Shown: positions 29,952 through 39,591, numbered from the stretch's first letter. The stretch is 64,000 nucleotides of DNA from Dokdonella sp. (GCF_019634775.1 NZ_JAHCAS010000001.1:1550001-1614000); one strand, 5' to 3'. The notes: generated by a model not told the origin, from the sequence alone. Numbers and translations are program-made.

Positions 29952-32477
29952 TCAGGGTGAATCGAAGCCGTTGGCAAAGATGACGTCGCTGACCTGGTAG
30001 AGGCGGCAGCGGCCGAACTCCGAGGTGCCGAGGTTCCGTGGTGGCACCAGCGGATTGTTCGGCGGGCCGGACAGGCGCGTGGCCGTGGCCATGATCTGCC
30101 GCGTGCTGTCGAAGTAGTTGCCGGACAGGCCGGTGATGCCGCCCTGGAAGGTCACGTTGCCGTCGCTGCTGCTGGTGCCGTTGCTGATCTGCACGAAGCT
30201 GGAGCCGAGCCAGTCTTCGCCCTGGCCCCAGAAGCCCTGTGGTTGTGCGCCGACGAAGACCAGCGTGCATTGCGGCGCGGCGTAGAAGTCGATGCGGTAC
30301 CAGCCATTGCGCGAGGTCAGCGTGCCGGTGGCGGTGCCCTGGGCGGAGGTGCCGATGGCGTTGCTGATGGTTGGGTTGTTCTGATTCCCGTTGGCGGCAT
30401 TGGCCGGCGGCTGGGTGTTGTTGCCGTTGACCAGGTCGCGGCCATCGTCCCCGAGATCGATACCGATGCCGGCGTTGTCGTGGAAGCGGTTGCGCCGGAT
30501 CGTGTTGAGGTTGGCGTTGACGATGGCTGCGCCGTCCAGGCCATTGAAGGCGATGCGATTGCCCTCGACGCGCTGGCCGGCGGCGCCGTTGGCGATGCGG
30601 ATGCCGTGGCCGCCATTGCCGCGGTTGGCGCAGGTGCCCACGCATAGGGCCGGGATGCCGATGCGGTTGTCGAGGATGCGGCTGTCGATGGCATTGCCAC
30701 CGGTCAGTTCGATGCCGTGCGAGGCATTGTTGGAGATGACGTTGCCGCGGATGACATGGTTGCTGCCTCCGGTGATGCGGATGCCGATGTCGTTGCCACG
30801 CAGGTCGCCGCCGCTGCGCGTGCCGATGTAGTTGTTCTCGACTACTGCGCCGAGCGGATGGGTGCTGCCTGAACCGCCGATGCCGATGCCGTTGCCGAGG
30901 GCATGCACGATGACGTTGCGTTCACCCGCTTCAGGGCCGCCGATGCGTACGCCCTCGGTTGCGCCACCGATGCGCACGCCGGTGCCGCTGGGCAGGGCGG
31001 TGAAGCTGCCGAACGCGCCGCCGACCTGCACGCCGGCCAGGCGGTGATCGCGCCCGCCGGCAAACTGCACCGCGGCGATGGAATGGCCGGAGAACCCCAG
31101 GCCCTCGATGCTGACTGTGGCATCGGGCGAAGCGTTGGTGGCGACATTCAGGCCATAGGCACCGGTGATCTGATTGGCACCGTCGATGACCACGCAGATG
31201 TTTGCATTGTTGCCGGCGACGGTGCTGTTGCGGCTGGCGCCGGGCTGGGTGTAGCCGTCGATGATGACCGGATGGGCGATGGTGGGCAGCAGCGAGGCGA
31301 GTGTGATGACGCGCGGGCAGGCGCCGGGGATGTTGAAGTGGATGTGGTTGAGATTGGGCGCGGCGTTGGCGTCGATCAGCGCCTGGCGCAGCGAGCCGGG
31401 GCCGCTGTCGTTGCTGTTGCTGACGCTGAGCACCGTGGTGGTGGAGCCGACATTGCTTTCGAATGCGCCCCGATCCGGGGCAGTGCCGAACCAGCGTGGA
31501 TTTCCGGCGAAGTCTTTCTGGGTGTTCAGGTTGATTTCCACGCGACCGGAGTTGATCGCCGGTGATCCGCCGGCGGGCCGCCAGTCGTTTGCCGCCGGGT
31601 TGACGAACTGCGGGTCGGTCGTCAGCGTCGCCACGGCTACCGGGAAGACAGGCCGATTGGCGGAGATGCCGTTGCCGAAGATGTTGTTGAAGGCATGGAC
31701 CTCGATGTTCGGCACCGAGTTGCGCTTGCGCAGACGCACGTCCTGGGTGTTGTCCCAGAACACGTTGCTGTACAACCGCAGGAGCCAGTTGTCGGTTTCC
31801 GGAAGGTCATCTCGGGCGAGGCACAGGGCACCGTCGCCAACGTTGCTGGCGAACGTGGTGTGTTCGACGCGCATCGACTCCAGGTTGTAGGTGTTCACTT
31901 CGATGGCGCAGTTGCCAAAGCCGCCCTGGGTGCCGCCGCTGAGCGTGACCAGACTGTTGCGCACGACAACTCTGTCGCCGGTCAGGAGCGACGTGCCGAC
32001 CAGATCGAACCAGAGGCGCTCCAGAGTTATGCTGCCGTTGCCGCTCCAAATCCGCAGATGTGGCACGTTGCGGAAGGTCAGCCGTTCAATCGCTATACTG
32101 GAGCCGTCAAAGCCGACATCGATGTCCAGGGCGGCGCCGGTCAGGACGGTGGCAGCCGGATCTTCGCTGCGCGCTGCGCACCCGGGCAAGTAGCCGCCCT
32201 GGATACGCACGGGCTCGAGGTCGGTGAGCAGGTTGCCATTATCGGAGTCGATCCCGCTGCCGCTCATGTTCCAGATGCCGGTGGTCATCTTGATGACCAC
32301 CGGTTCTACCTGGGCCTTGCTCCAGGCGGTATTGAACTGGGCGACGGTGCTGACGCAGTACTCTTCCTGCGCCGCCGCTGACGGAGCGACGAACGCGAGC
32401 AGCAGGGCCGCGAGGCATGCGGGTGCGGTGGCAGCAGGGGTCCGGCGAAGGCGGCCGGTGGTGCTGATCGAAGGCAT
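29952..32477 (-). CDS. Secreted beta-helix protein with internal CSLREA-like motif, ends IFANGFD
   Basis: This 841-residue protein has a signal peptide (about residues 1-36, ending AAAQ). The first 330 residues contain beta-helix turns such as LRLYSNVFWDNTQDV. After a linker comes SNSNDSGPGSLRQALIDANA, the CSLREA-type phrase, followed by right-handed beta-helix repeats of NosD style (VENNYIGTRSGGDLRGNDIGI, split by turns). A distinct C-terminal domain ends SDVIFANGFDSP. The start at 32477 is chosen for the signal peptide. It is the last gene of the ECF/kinase locus at 33816-37056 on the same strand. Surface adhesion or polysaccharide binding is possible; no catalytic motif is seen. Confidence 0.8.
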   Translation of the reverse strand: MPSISTTGRLRRTPAATAPACLAALLLAFVAPSAAAQEEYCVSTVAQFNTAWSKAQVEPVVIKMTTGIWNMSGSGIDSDNGNLLTDLEPVRIQGGYLPGCAARSEDPAATVLTGAALDIDVGFDGSSIAIERLTFRNVPHLRIWSGNGSITLERLWFDLVGTSLLTGDRVVVRNSLVTLSGGTQGGFGNCAIEVNTYNLESMRVEHTTFASNVGDGALCLARDDLPETDNWLLRLYSNVFWDNTQDVRLRKRNSVPNIEVHAFNNIFGNGISANRPVFPVAVATLTTDPQFVNPAANDWRPAGGSPAINSGRVEINLNTQKDFAGNPRWFGTAPDRGAFESNVGSTTTVLSVSNSNDSGPGSLRQALIDANAAPNLNHIHFNIPGACPRVITLASLLPTIAHPVIIDGYTQPGASRNSTVAGNNANICVVIDGANQITGAYGLNVATNASPDATVSIEGLGFSGHSIAAVQFAGGRDHRLAGVQVGGAFGSFTALPSGTGVRIGGATEGVRIGGPEAGERNVIVHALGNGIGIGGSGSTHPLGAVVENNYIGTRSGGDLRGNDIGIRITGGSNHVIRGNVISNNASHGIELTGGNAIDSRILDNRIGIPALCVGTCANRGNGGHGIRIANGAAGQRVEGNRIAFNGLDGAAIVNANLNTIRRNRFHDNAGIGIDLGDDGRDLVNGNNTQPPANAANGNQNNPTISNAIGTSAQGTATGTLTSRNGWYRIDFYAAPQCTLVFVGAQPQGFWGQGEDWLGSSFVQISNGTSSSDGNVTFQGGITGLSGNYFDSTRQIMATATRLSGPPNNPLVPPRNLGTSEFGRCRLYQVSDVIFANGFDSP

Positions 32478-32633
32478 GGCGGAGCCCTTGGCGAAAGAGG
32501 ATTGCCGGCAACAACGCAGTTCGACCACAAATCGGGCCACCGCGGCCGAGGTGGCACTCAGGATCCGAATGCCATGGGGGCGGATCAGGCCGCGATGGCG
32601 GTGGGCCTGCATCGTCCCGGCCTGCGGCGCTGC

Positions 32634-33704
32634 CTACTCGAAGCCGTTCGCGAACAGTCTCCAAAGCTCGAATGCGCCGATGTCCACCGCCGGCCCGACC
32701 TGGCGCGGGTTGCCGTCGAAATCGGTTACCAGCAGACCGCCCTGCGGATTGTTCACACCGGCGTCGACCATCGGCGAGGAGCGCTTGAGTGGCTTGCGGA
32801 AGCAGAGAAAGCCGCAGTTGTCGAACTGCGGATCGACCGACAGGTTGCCGCCGCTGGCCGGGCCGAGTGGGACGTTGGTGTGGCGACCGATATTGTTGTG
32901 GACCAGATTGATCGTGCCTTGGCCGAACAGATAGACGTCGCCATAGCTGTCGTTGTCCCAAAGGATGTTGTTGCTCAGCCACAGGTTCGAGGAGGTCGAG
33001 GTCGGGTTGGTGTAGAGCACCCAGCCTTCGCCATCGGTGTTCGAGTTTCCGGTGATGGTGTTGTTGCTCAGGTAGTTGTTGCCGTTCAGGTTGATCGACC
33101 CGACAGCGTAGTTCGGGGCACTGTTCCCGGTGATCAGATTGTTGCGGATACGCAGCGTTCCCCACCCGGAGATGTCCAAGGCACCGCTGGCTGTTTGCGC
33201 ACTGCCAAGCAGGATGGCGTTGTTGTCGATGCGCAGACTTGCTCCGCCACCTTGGTCGAAGAGGCGGACATACAGGTTGCCGCCGAAGTTGGAGTAACCC
33301 GAGAGCAAGGTCAGGTGCTCGACGACAAGCGACTGCGGGCCGAAAAGCTGCAGATCGAGCACGCGCACGCTGTTGTTGCCATTCAGAACGGTTGAGCCCG
33401 TGCGCTGCGTGCAGTCGGCGTTGAAACCGCCGGTGAGTGTCAGTGCAAGGTGGTCGGCGCCGCCCCCGGCGGTGCTGAAAACCAGGCCTTGGGTCAGCGT
33501 GATGGTGCCGCTGCGAAAGCGGATGATGTCGGCTTGACCATTGGTGGCTGCTGTCGTGAGCGCCGCCTGGGCGGTGGCTTCCGAATTGACGCAGAACGTC
33601 GCTGCCGCGGCGGTTCGCGTCATCGATAGTGCGGGTAGCGCAAGCAGCAGGGCCAACAGCTGTGCCCGTAGCGGATTGGGGCGGGCAAGACGGCGGATGG
33701 ACAT
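32634..33704 (-). CDS. Secreted beta-helix protein ending LWRLFANGFE
   Basis: This 356-residue protein has a signal peptide (about residues 1-34). The body is a right-handed beta-helix with the Asn-rich turns of that fold: RIDNNAILLGSA, IRNNLITGNSAP, YLSNNTITGNSN. It ends VDIGAFELWRLFANGFE. The pattern DIGAFE followed by FxxGFE also ends the protein at 9016 (IGAYEFRGDAFFHGDFE), so the two share a C-terminal module. It lies between the kinase gene (111 bases upstream) and the larger beta-helix gene (156 bases downstream). Role unknown. Confidence 0.8.
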   Translation of the reverse strand: MSIRRLARPNPLRAQLLALLLALPALSMTRTAAAATFCVNSEATAQAALTTAATNGQADIIRFRSGTITLTQGLVFSTAGGGADHLALTLTGGFNADCTQRTGSTVLNGNNSVRVLDLQLFGPQSLVVEHLTLLSGYSNFGGNLYVRLFDQGGGASLRIDNNAILLGSAQTASGALDISGWGTLRIRNNLITGNSAPNYAVGSINLNGNNYLSNNTITGNSNTDGEGWVLYTNPTSTSSNLWLSNNILWDNDSYGDVYLFGQGTINLVHNNIGRHTNVPLGPASGGNLSVDPQFDNCGFLCFRKPLKRSSPMVDAGVNNPQGGLLVTDFDGNPRQVGPAVDIGAFELWRLFANGFE

Positions 33705-33815
33705 GGCGTGATCTTCCGTTGGCGTGGGTCACGCGCAAAAACGCAAAAGGCCGAATCAACGTGCCAACTTTTCCGCCTGGGCAGCGTCAATGCGGCTGAA
33801 GCGATACCGTGTGGT

Positions 33816-36503
33816 TCAGCGCGAGCGCCGATGTGCCGCCCGCGTGCGCGGGTGGTCGGGGCCGAGCAGCGTGGTGAGTGCGCCGATTTCCCGCTCGCGC
33901 CACTGTGCCGCATCGTCATGCCCGAGCAGGGCAGCGGCTTGCGCACGCAGGGTGAGGGTTTCAGCCAGTGCGTTGCTCGGGCCCGGGTGGCGGCGGGTGA
34001 GTTCTTCCAGTGCCTCGTCCAGCAGGGCAAGCGCTTCGGCGTCGCCGTTGCGGATGCGCGTGAACGCGAGGGCGGCGCGGATCAGGAAATAGTCGGGTTC
34101 CTCGCGGTTGCTGCGAGTGGCGAAGTGGTCTTCCGCGGCGATGAGAACGGGCAATGCCTGCGCGTTCTGTCCCAGATCCAGGAGGGCCAGACCGAGTTGA
34201 GCCTCGGTCCAGCCCAGCTGGATGGCGTTGGCTGCGCTGAAGGTGGCGCGGGCGCGCTGTGCGGCGTCCACGGCGTCATCGGGCCGGTTGGTGTACCGGT
34301 ACAGCCGGGCGAGCATGGTGCGGACGTTGGCCGTCATCGGGTGATCAGGATTCAGGGTGCGCTCGGCGACTTCCAGTGCGGCAAGCCCGGCGGTTTCAGC
34401 CTCGTCGAATCGGCCCAGACCGATCAGTGCGGAGGCTCGACCCAGGTGCAGCCAGGCTTGTCGCGATTCGGGCGCTTGCGGGTCCAGTGCCATCAGGCGG
34501 CTGGCTTGTGCATAGGCGTGTTCGGCATCGGCGTAGCGGTCGCGCCGGCTGGCGGTGGCGCCGAGGTTGTTCCAGTCCACGGCCAGGCGTGGGTCGTCAG
34601 GACCGAGCAGGGCGGAGCGTTCGGACAGGATGCGTTCGTAGAGTTGCTGGCTGGCGGCCAGATCGCCTCGGAACAGGGTGTTCTTGGCTAGCGTTGTGAG
34701 GGTGGCGATACGGCCCAGTGCGAGGTCGGGACGATCGAGGCGGTCGTAGATCGCCAGCGATTCCTCGCCTGCGCGGCGGGCTTCGTCGAGCTTTCCGGTG
34801 GCGGTGTCGTGCATGGCCTGGATCTGCAGCGCATCGGCGAGCGATGGCCAGGCATCCGGGCCGAGGGTACGCAACTGTGCGATGCCGGTCTCCACGCGCG
34901 CTCGGCCTTCCTCGGCTGCGCCCAGGCTGATCAGTCCGTTGCCGATGGCAACCTGCAGTTCGGCTTGCGTATCGGGCGCATCGTCCAGCCCGTCCACGCG
35001 GGTGGCGGCGTCGCGGATCAGCGCGATGGCACTGGTCTGCACGCCCTCACGGGAGAGCTCGGGGTTGCTGGACTTGAGCAGCGAGACGACGAAGCGTTTG
35101 GTTTCCTCGGCGCGACGCGCCTGCGTCTGGGCCTGGGCGAGATGAGTTTCGGCCAGCGTGCGCTGGCGATCGGCTTCGGCGGCCTGTTCGCGTGCCAGGC
35201 GCGCCTGCCACAGCGCGGTGCCGAAGCCGGCGATCAGGGCGATCAGTACGAGTGCGGTGGCGGCGCTGGCGAAACGATGCCGCAGTACGAACTTGCGCAG
35301 GCGATAACCGGATGAATCCGGGCGCGCGTTGATCGGACGGCCATCGAGGTACAGGCCGAGGTCGGTGCCGAGCGCGGCGGCGTTGGCGTAGCGGTGCGCG
35401 GGTTCGGGTTGCAGGGCGGTCAGCACGATGCGGTCGAGGTCGCCGGCAACGAGCCGGGCGAGGCGCGCCGGTTCCGGTGCCGCCGCGCCCCAGCGCTGCG
35501 TCATCTGGCTGTCGTCGAGGCGCCGCAGCGCCTGGCTCGGACGCACCAGCGAATCGTATTCGGCGGAGGTCGCGCTGCCGGTGGTCAGCGCACGATCGCG
35601 GCGGTACGGCAACTGCCCGGTCAGAAGTTCGTAGAGCACGACGCCGAGCGCATGGACGTCGGTCGCGGTGCTGATCGGATCGCCCTGGATCTGCTCGGGA
35701 GCCGCCCAGGCAGGCGACAGCACGCGCAGGCCGGTGCGGGTTTCGTGGACGTTGCGGGCATCGCCGTCCTGGGCGTCGCCGAGCAGCTTGGCGATGCCGA
35801 AGTCCAGCAGGTGCGGTTCGCCCTGCGCGTCGACCAGGATGTTCGACGGCTTGAGGTCGCGATGCACGATCAGGTGGCTTTGCGCATGCGCGACGGCGTC
35901 GCAGACCTTGCGCATCAGGGAGAGTCGCTCGCGCAGCGGCAGGGCCTGCGTGCGCGCCCATTCGGTGATCGGCGTGCCCTCGACGTACTCCATGACGAAG
36001 TAGGGGCGATCGGAAGCGTCGAGGCCGCCATCGAGCAGGCGGGCGATGTTCGGATGGGTCAGGCCGGCGAGGATGCGGCGTTCCTGCACGAAGCGTTGCA
36101 GGATGTCCTCGCTGTCCATGCCGCGCTTGAGGCGCTTGAGCGCGGCCTGCTGGACGAAGCCGCCGTCGCAGCGCTCGGCCAGGAATACTTCGCCCATGCC
36201 GCCGCGCCCGATTGGGCGGAGGATGCGCCAGTGGCCGACCTGTTCACAGTCCGCGCGCGTGGGCTCCGCTTCGGCATCGGCCAAGGCCTGTTGCGCGAGC
36301 ATGCCGAGGCCGTGATCGAGCAGGCCGTCGCCGGCATCGGCGGCGGCGAGCAGCTCGGACAGTTCGGCGGCGAGCGCCGGCTCCTGCTGCTCGATGGCGG
36401 CCAGGCGTTCGTGGCGTGCGAGTGGATCGAGGTCGAGCAGCTCGTCGAGCGCGGCGGATTGGCGATGCCAGCGCGCGATGTCATCCGGCGTGGGGGTCGT
36501 CAT
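33816..36503 (-). CDS. Hanks-type Ser/Thr protein kinase with TM segment and TPR region
   Basis: This 895-residue protein has a complete kinase domain (about residues 90-370): glycine loop GRGGMG 99-104, Lys123, HRD 194-196 and DFG 214-216. A transmembrane segment follows (about 430-450) and then about 450 residues of TPR-like repeats (for example RYADAEHAYAQASRLM). The architecture is the same as the kinase at 11219. The ATG at 36503 lies inside the sigma-factor gene, overlapping it by 23 bases; this is chosen because kinase-family N-terminal homology starts there. It is followed by two secreted beta-helix genes on the same strand. Confidence 0.93.
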   Translation of the reverse strand: MTTPTPDDIARWHRQSAALDELLDLDPLARHERLAAIEQQEPALAAELSELLAAADAGDGLLDHGLGMLAQQALADAEAEPTRADCEQVGHWRILRPIGRGGMGEVFLAERCDGGFVQQAALKRLKRGMDSEDILQRFVQERRILAGLTHPNIARLLDGGLDASDRPYFVMEYVEGTPITEWARTQALPLRERLSLMRKVCDAVAHAQSHLIVHRDLKPSNILVDAQGEPHLLDFGIAKLLGDAQDGDARNVHETRTGLRVLSPAWAAPEQIQGDPISTATDVHALGVVLYELLTGQLPYRRDRALTTGSATSAEYDSLVRPSQALRRLDDSQMTQRWGAAAPEPARLARLVAGDLDRIVLTALQPEPAHRYANAAALGTDLGLYLDGRPINARPDSSGYRLRKFVLRHRFASAATALVLIALIAGFGTALWQARLAREQAAEADRQRTLAETHLAQAQTQARRAEETKRFVVSLLKSSNPELSREGVQTSAIALIRDAATRVDGLDDAPDTQAELQVAIGNGLISLGAAEEGRARVETGIAQLRTLGPDAWPSLADALQIQAMHDTATGKLDEARRAGEESLAIYDRLDRPDLALGRIATLTTLAKNTLFRGDLAASQQLYERILSERSALLGPDDPRLAVDWNNLGATASRRDRYADAEHAYAQASRLMALDPQAPESRQAWLHLGRASALIGLGRFDEAETAGLAALEVAERTLNPDHPMTANVRTMLARLYRYTNRPDDAVDAAQRARATFSAANAIQLGWTEAQLGLALLDLGQNAQALPVLIAAEDHFATRSNREEPDYFLIRAALAFTRIRNGDAEALALLDEALEELTRRHPGPSNALAETLTLRAQAAALLGHDDAAQWREREIGALTTLLGPDHPRTRAAHRRSR

Positions 36504-37056
36504 GGGCGAGGTCGCGGTAGAGGAAGGCCTTGGCCTTGGCCCAGTCGCGCTTGAGTGAACGCTCCGCGCGGCCGAGCACTTCGGCCAGCTCGACGAAACC
36601 GAGTCCGCCGTAGAAATGCAGTTCGACGAGGCGCGCCAGACCCTCGTCGAACCGCTCGAGGCGTCCGAGCGCGGCGTCGAGACCGAGCAGTTCGTCGTCG
36701 CGTCCGGCAATGAGGGCGGTCAGGGCAGGTTCGGGCACTTCGTCCAGCGACAGCGCCGCCTGCCCGTCGCCGCGCTTGATCGCGCCGCGCTTGCGCACGT
36801 GGTCGACGACGATCTGGCGCATCGCGCGCGAGGCGAGGGCAAAGAAGTGCTGGCGGTCGTTCGGGCCGGCATCGGCGCCGGCCATGCGCAGGTAGACCTC
36901 GTGGACCAGCGACTGCGCGCGCGCGATGTCCGCGCCGCTGCGCAGGAGATGCCGCTGCGCCATGCGATGCAGGTCTTCATAGGTGGCCTTGAACAGCCGG
37001 GCCTCGGCGGCCTTGTCGCCGGCACGCGCCGCTGCGATCAACTGGGTTGTTTCCAA
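36481..37056 (-). CDS. ECF-family RNA polymerase sigma factor (TIGR02999 type)
   Basis: This 191-residue protein contains sigma regions 2 (about residues 20-100, with LVHEVYLRMAGAD) and 4 (about 135-185, LGFVELAEVLGRAERSLKRDW). It matches the length and form of the sigma factor at 10647 and, like it, is coupled to a kinase gene. The kinase start overlaps its 3' end. No anti-sigma factor gene is visible. A third-gene downstream pattern of secreted beta-helix proteins makes this a sigma/kinase/beta-helix locus. Confidence 0.92.
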   Translation of the reverse strand: METTQLIAAARAGDKAAEARLFKATYEDLHRMAQRHLLRSGADIARAQSLVHEVYLRMAGADAGPNDRQHFFALASRAMRQIVVDHVRKRGAIKRGDGQAALSLDEVPEPALTALIAGRDDELLGLDAALGRLERFDEGLARLVELHFYGGLGFVELAEVLGRAERSLKRDWAKAKAFLYRDLAHDDPHAG

Positions 37057-37111
37057 CGCCCCGCTCCGCTGGATGTCAGCATCACCAAGAATGCCCTGAT
37101 TCTACCGATCG

Positions 37112-37140
37112 CGGCTGAGACCGCTCCCACGGGATCAAAC
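37112..37140. repeat. REP-like half-element overlapping the hemL stop
   Basis: CGGCTGAGACCGCTCCCACG followed by GGATCAAAC belongs to the same family as the elements at 16441-16478 and 39091-39134. Its right end supplies the bases around the hemL stop codon at 37135-37137. Confidence 0.55.
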
Positions 37141-38415
37141 CGCTTCGGTGAACGCCCCGCGTGCCGCTTCGAGCGTGTCGGCGATGACCTGCTCGGTGTG
37201 CGCGATCGACATGAAGCCGGCCTCGTAGGCCGACGGCGCGAGGAACACGCCGCGCGCGAGCATGGCCTGGAAGAAGCGGTTGAAGCGCGCGGTGTCGGCG
37301 CGTGTCGCCTGCGTGTAGGTCTCGACTTTTTCGGCGCTGAAGAACAGGCCGAACATCGCGCCTACACGTGTCGTCGAGAAGGCGATGCCGGCGCCATCGG
37401 CGATGGCCTGCAGTCCGTCGGTGAGCAGGCGCGTGCGGCGCGCGAGCTCGTCGTGGAAACCCGGCGTCTGGATCAGTTCGAGCATGGCCAGGCCGGCAGC
37501 CATCGCCACCGGGTTGCCGCTCAGGGTGCCGGCCTGGTAGATCGGCCCGGCCGGAGCGATCTGCTGCATGATGTCGCGGCGGCCGCCATAGGCGCCGACC
37601 GGCATGCCGCCGCCGATGATCTTGCCGAGCGTGGTCAAGTCCGGCGTGATGCCGTAGTGCGCCTGCGCGCCGCCGAGGGCGACGCGGAAGCCGGTCATCA
37701 CCTCGTCGAAGATCAGCAGTGCGCCATGTTTCGTGCACAGCGCGCGCAGGTGCGCGAGATAGCCTTCGCGCGGCGGAATGCAGTTCATGTTGCCCGGCAC
37801 GGGTTCGACGATGAGGCCGGCGATGTCGGCTCCCGCTTCGTCGAACAGGCGCGTCGCCGCGTCGAAGTCGTTGAACGGCAGGGTCAGGGTGAGATCGGCC
37901 AGTGCTCCGGGCACGCCGGGCGAGGTCGGCGTGCCGAAGGTCAGCGCGCCGGAGCCGGCTTTCACGAGGAAGGCGTCGCCATGGCCGTGGTAGCAGCCCT
38001 CGAACTTGACGATGCGCGAACGCCCGGTGAAGCCGCGTGCGAGGCGGATCGCCGACATCGTCGCCTCGGTGCCCGAATTGACCATGCGCACCATCTCGAT
38101 CGACGGCATGAGGCGCGTGATCGTCTCTGCCATCGTGACTTCGGCCGCGCATGGCGTGCCAAACGAAAGGCCATCGGCGATCGCGCGTTCGACCGCGGCG
38201 CGCACGGTCGGGTGGTTGTGGCCGACGATCATCGGTCCCCACGAGCCGACGTAGTCGATGTAGCGCTTGCCTTCGACGTCCCAGAGATACGGGCCTTCGG
38301 CGCGCGCGGTGAAGAACGGTTCGCCACCGACCGACTTGAAGGCGCGCACCGGCGAATTGACGCCACCGGGGAGCAGGGGCAGCGCGCGCTGGAACAGTTC
38401 GGAGTTGGTTGCCAT
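37135..38415 (-). CDS. hemL: Glutamate-1-semialdehyde 2,1-aminomutase HemL
   Basis: This 426-residue PLP enzyme makes 5-aminolevulinate in the C5 route to haem. It has [26 protein letters not shown] and the Schiff-base lysine in [15 protein letters not shown]. Its length is standard. thiE follows the usual order in this group, upstream at 38437 with a 21-base gap, both read on the minus strand. The stop codon abuts a REP-like repeat. Haem synthesis and thiamine synthesis are functionally unrelated, so this pairing is a conserved genome habit rather than a pathway. Confidence 0.97.
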   Translation of the reverse strand: MATNSELFQRALPLLPGGVNSPVRAFKSVGGEPFFTARAEGPYLWDVEGKRYIDYVGSWGPMIVGHNHPTVRAAVERAIADGLSFGTPCAAEVTMAETITRLMPSIEMVRMVNSGTEATMSAIRLARGFTGRSRIVKFEGCYHGHGDAFLVKAGSGALTFGTPTSPGVPGALADLTLTLPFNDFDAATRLFDEAGADIAGLIVEPVPGNMNCIPPREGYLAHLRALCTKHGALLIFDEVMTGFRVALGGAQAHYGITPDLTTLGKIIGGGMPVGAYGGRRDIMQQIAPAGPIYQAGTLSGNPVAMAAGLAMLELIQTPGFHDELARRTRLLTDGLQAIADGAGIAFSTTRVGAMFGLFFSAEKVETYTQATRADTARFNRFFQAMLARGVFLAPSAYEAGFMSIAHTEQVIADTLEAARGAFTEAV

Positions 38416-38436
38416 CGTTCTTGGGTCCGTCGTCGG

Positions 38437-39051
38437 TCAGGTGAAACGGGAAGCGAGTTCGCGCGTCGCCGCCGTGATGTCGGCGGCGCCGAACACCGCG
38501 GAGATCACGGCCAGATAGTCGGCGCCGGCGTCCACGAGCAGGCGCGCATTGTCGGCGTTGATGCCGCCGATCGCCACCAGCGGCAAGCCGAGCATGCGCG
38601 CCTCGCACAGTACGCCAGGGTCCGCAGGCCGCGCGGTCGGCTTGCTCGGCGACGGAAAGAAGGCACCGAAGGCGAGATAGTCCGCGCCTGCCCCGGCAAG
38701 CTGGCGCGCACGTTCGATCGAGTTGTAGCACGACACGCCGATGATCGCCCGTGGCCCGAGCCGTGCGCGCGCCTCGATCACGCTCGCGTCACCGGCGCCG
38801 ACATGCACGCCATCGGCGCCGACCGCATGTGCGAGTTCGACGTCGTCGTTGACGATCAGCGGCGCGCCATGGTCGCGGCAGAGTGACGCGAGCGCACGCG
38901 CTTCGGTCTCGCGCCGGGCACGATCCGTGCCTTTGTCGCGATACTGCACAAGGCGCGCTCCGCCGGCGAGCGCCGCGCGCACGGCTTCGACGAGGTCGTC
39001 GCGTGGACCGTCGGTGATGGCGTACACGCCGTGGTCGGGGAGTCTGCTCAT
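38437..39051 (-). CDS. thiE: Thiamine phosphate synthase ThiE
   Basis: This 204-residue TIM-barrel enzyme joins HMP-PP and HET-P to give thiamine phosphate. Diagnostic features are VQYRDKG near residue 36, the diphosphate-binding NDDVELAHAVGADGVHVG and GAFFPSPSKPTA, and the final IGGINADNA. It shares a transcript with hemL (21-base gap). The rubredoxin gene lies divergently, 210 bases away. No TPP riboswitch was found before it, unlike thiC. Confidence 0.96.
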   Translation of the reverse strand: MSRLPDHGVYAITDGPRDDLVEAVRAALAGGARLVQYRDKGTDRARRETEARALASLCRDHGAPLIVNDDVELAHAVGADGVHVGAGDASVIEARARLGPRAIIGVSCYNSIERARQLAGAGADYLAFGAFFPSPSKPTARPADPGVLCEARMLGLPLVAIGGINADNARLLVDAGADYLAVISAVFGAADITAATRELASRFT

Positions 39052-39090
39052 GTCGATGTGGTCGGGAATGTTCTGATTTTGCCCTTCACG

Positions 39091-39134
39091 GCTGAAGTCG
39101 CTTCCACGAAATCAAGGCCTTGTGGGAGCGGCTG
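39091..39134. repeat. REP-like palindrome between thiE and rubredoxin
   Basis: GCTGAAGTCGCTTCCACGAA with the following GTGGGAGCGGCTGACC forms an imperfect stem and resembles the element at 16441. Short direct repeats follow at 39130-39186 (GACCAGCCAT twice, TTCGGCTGTTGAAA twice) in the divergent promoter region. Confidence 0.6.
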
Positions 39135-39262
39135 ACCAGCCATGACCAGCCATTCGGCTGTTGAAACACGCTTCGGCTGTTGAAAACCAGCCGCGAAGGG
39201 ATTTCCCTAGGTTTCGGATGGGCAAGCTGCGAGAATGCCGCGCTTGTCTCCACAAGGTCAGC

Positions 39263-39463
39263 ATGATTGTTTCCGCAATGAGCCAGAACGAAGCACCTTT
39301 CCGCTCCTTCATGTGTGTGGTCTGCGGACTCATCTACAGCGAGGCTGATGGCTGGCCAGACGACAACATCGCCCCCGGCACGCGCTGGGAGGATGTGCCT
39401 GACACTTGGACCTGTCCGGATTGTGGTGTCACCAAGTCCGATTTCGAGATGGTCGAGATCTGA
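39263..39463 (+). CDS. rubA: Rubredoxin
   Basis: This 66-residue protein (or 61 if it starts at 39278) binds one iron through the cysteine pairs CVVCG and CPDCG, with the core phrase DGWPDDNIAPGTRWEDVPDTW between them. It is a small one-electron carrier, often for alkane hydroxylase or oxygen/peroxide detoxification. AAGG lies nine bases before the ATG at 39263. It is divergent from thiE-hemL, an order common in Xanthomonadales and Pseudomonas. Confidence 0.95.
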   Translation: MIVSAMSQNEAPFRSFMCVVCGLIYSEADGWPDDNIAPGTRWEDVPDTWTCPDCGVTKSDFEMVEI

Positions 39464-39591
39464 TCTCCGGTACGACGCGCCAGCGTTTCGCCCTATTCCA
39501 CCACGCTCCAGCCCGATATCGGCAGTCGTTCCGACCCATGGCATTGCTCGAATGCAGCCAGGCGATCAGGCCTGATGCAGGAGTCCGTGCG

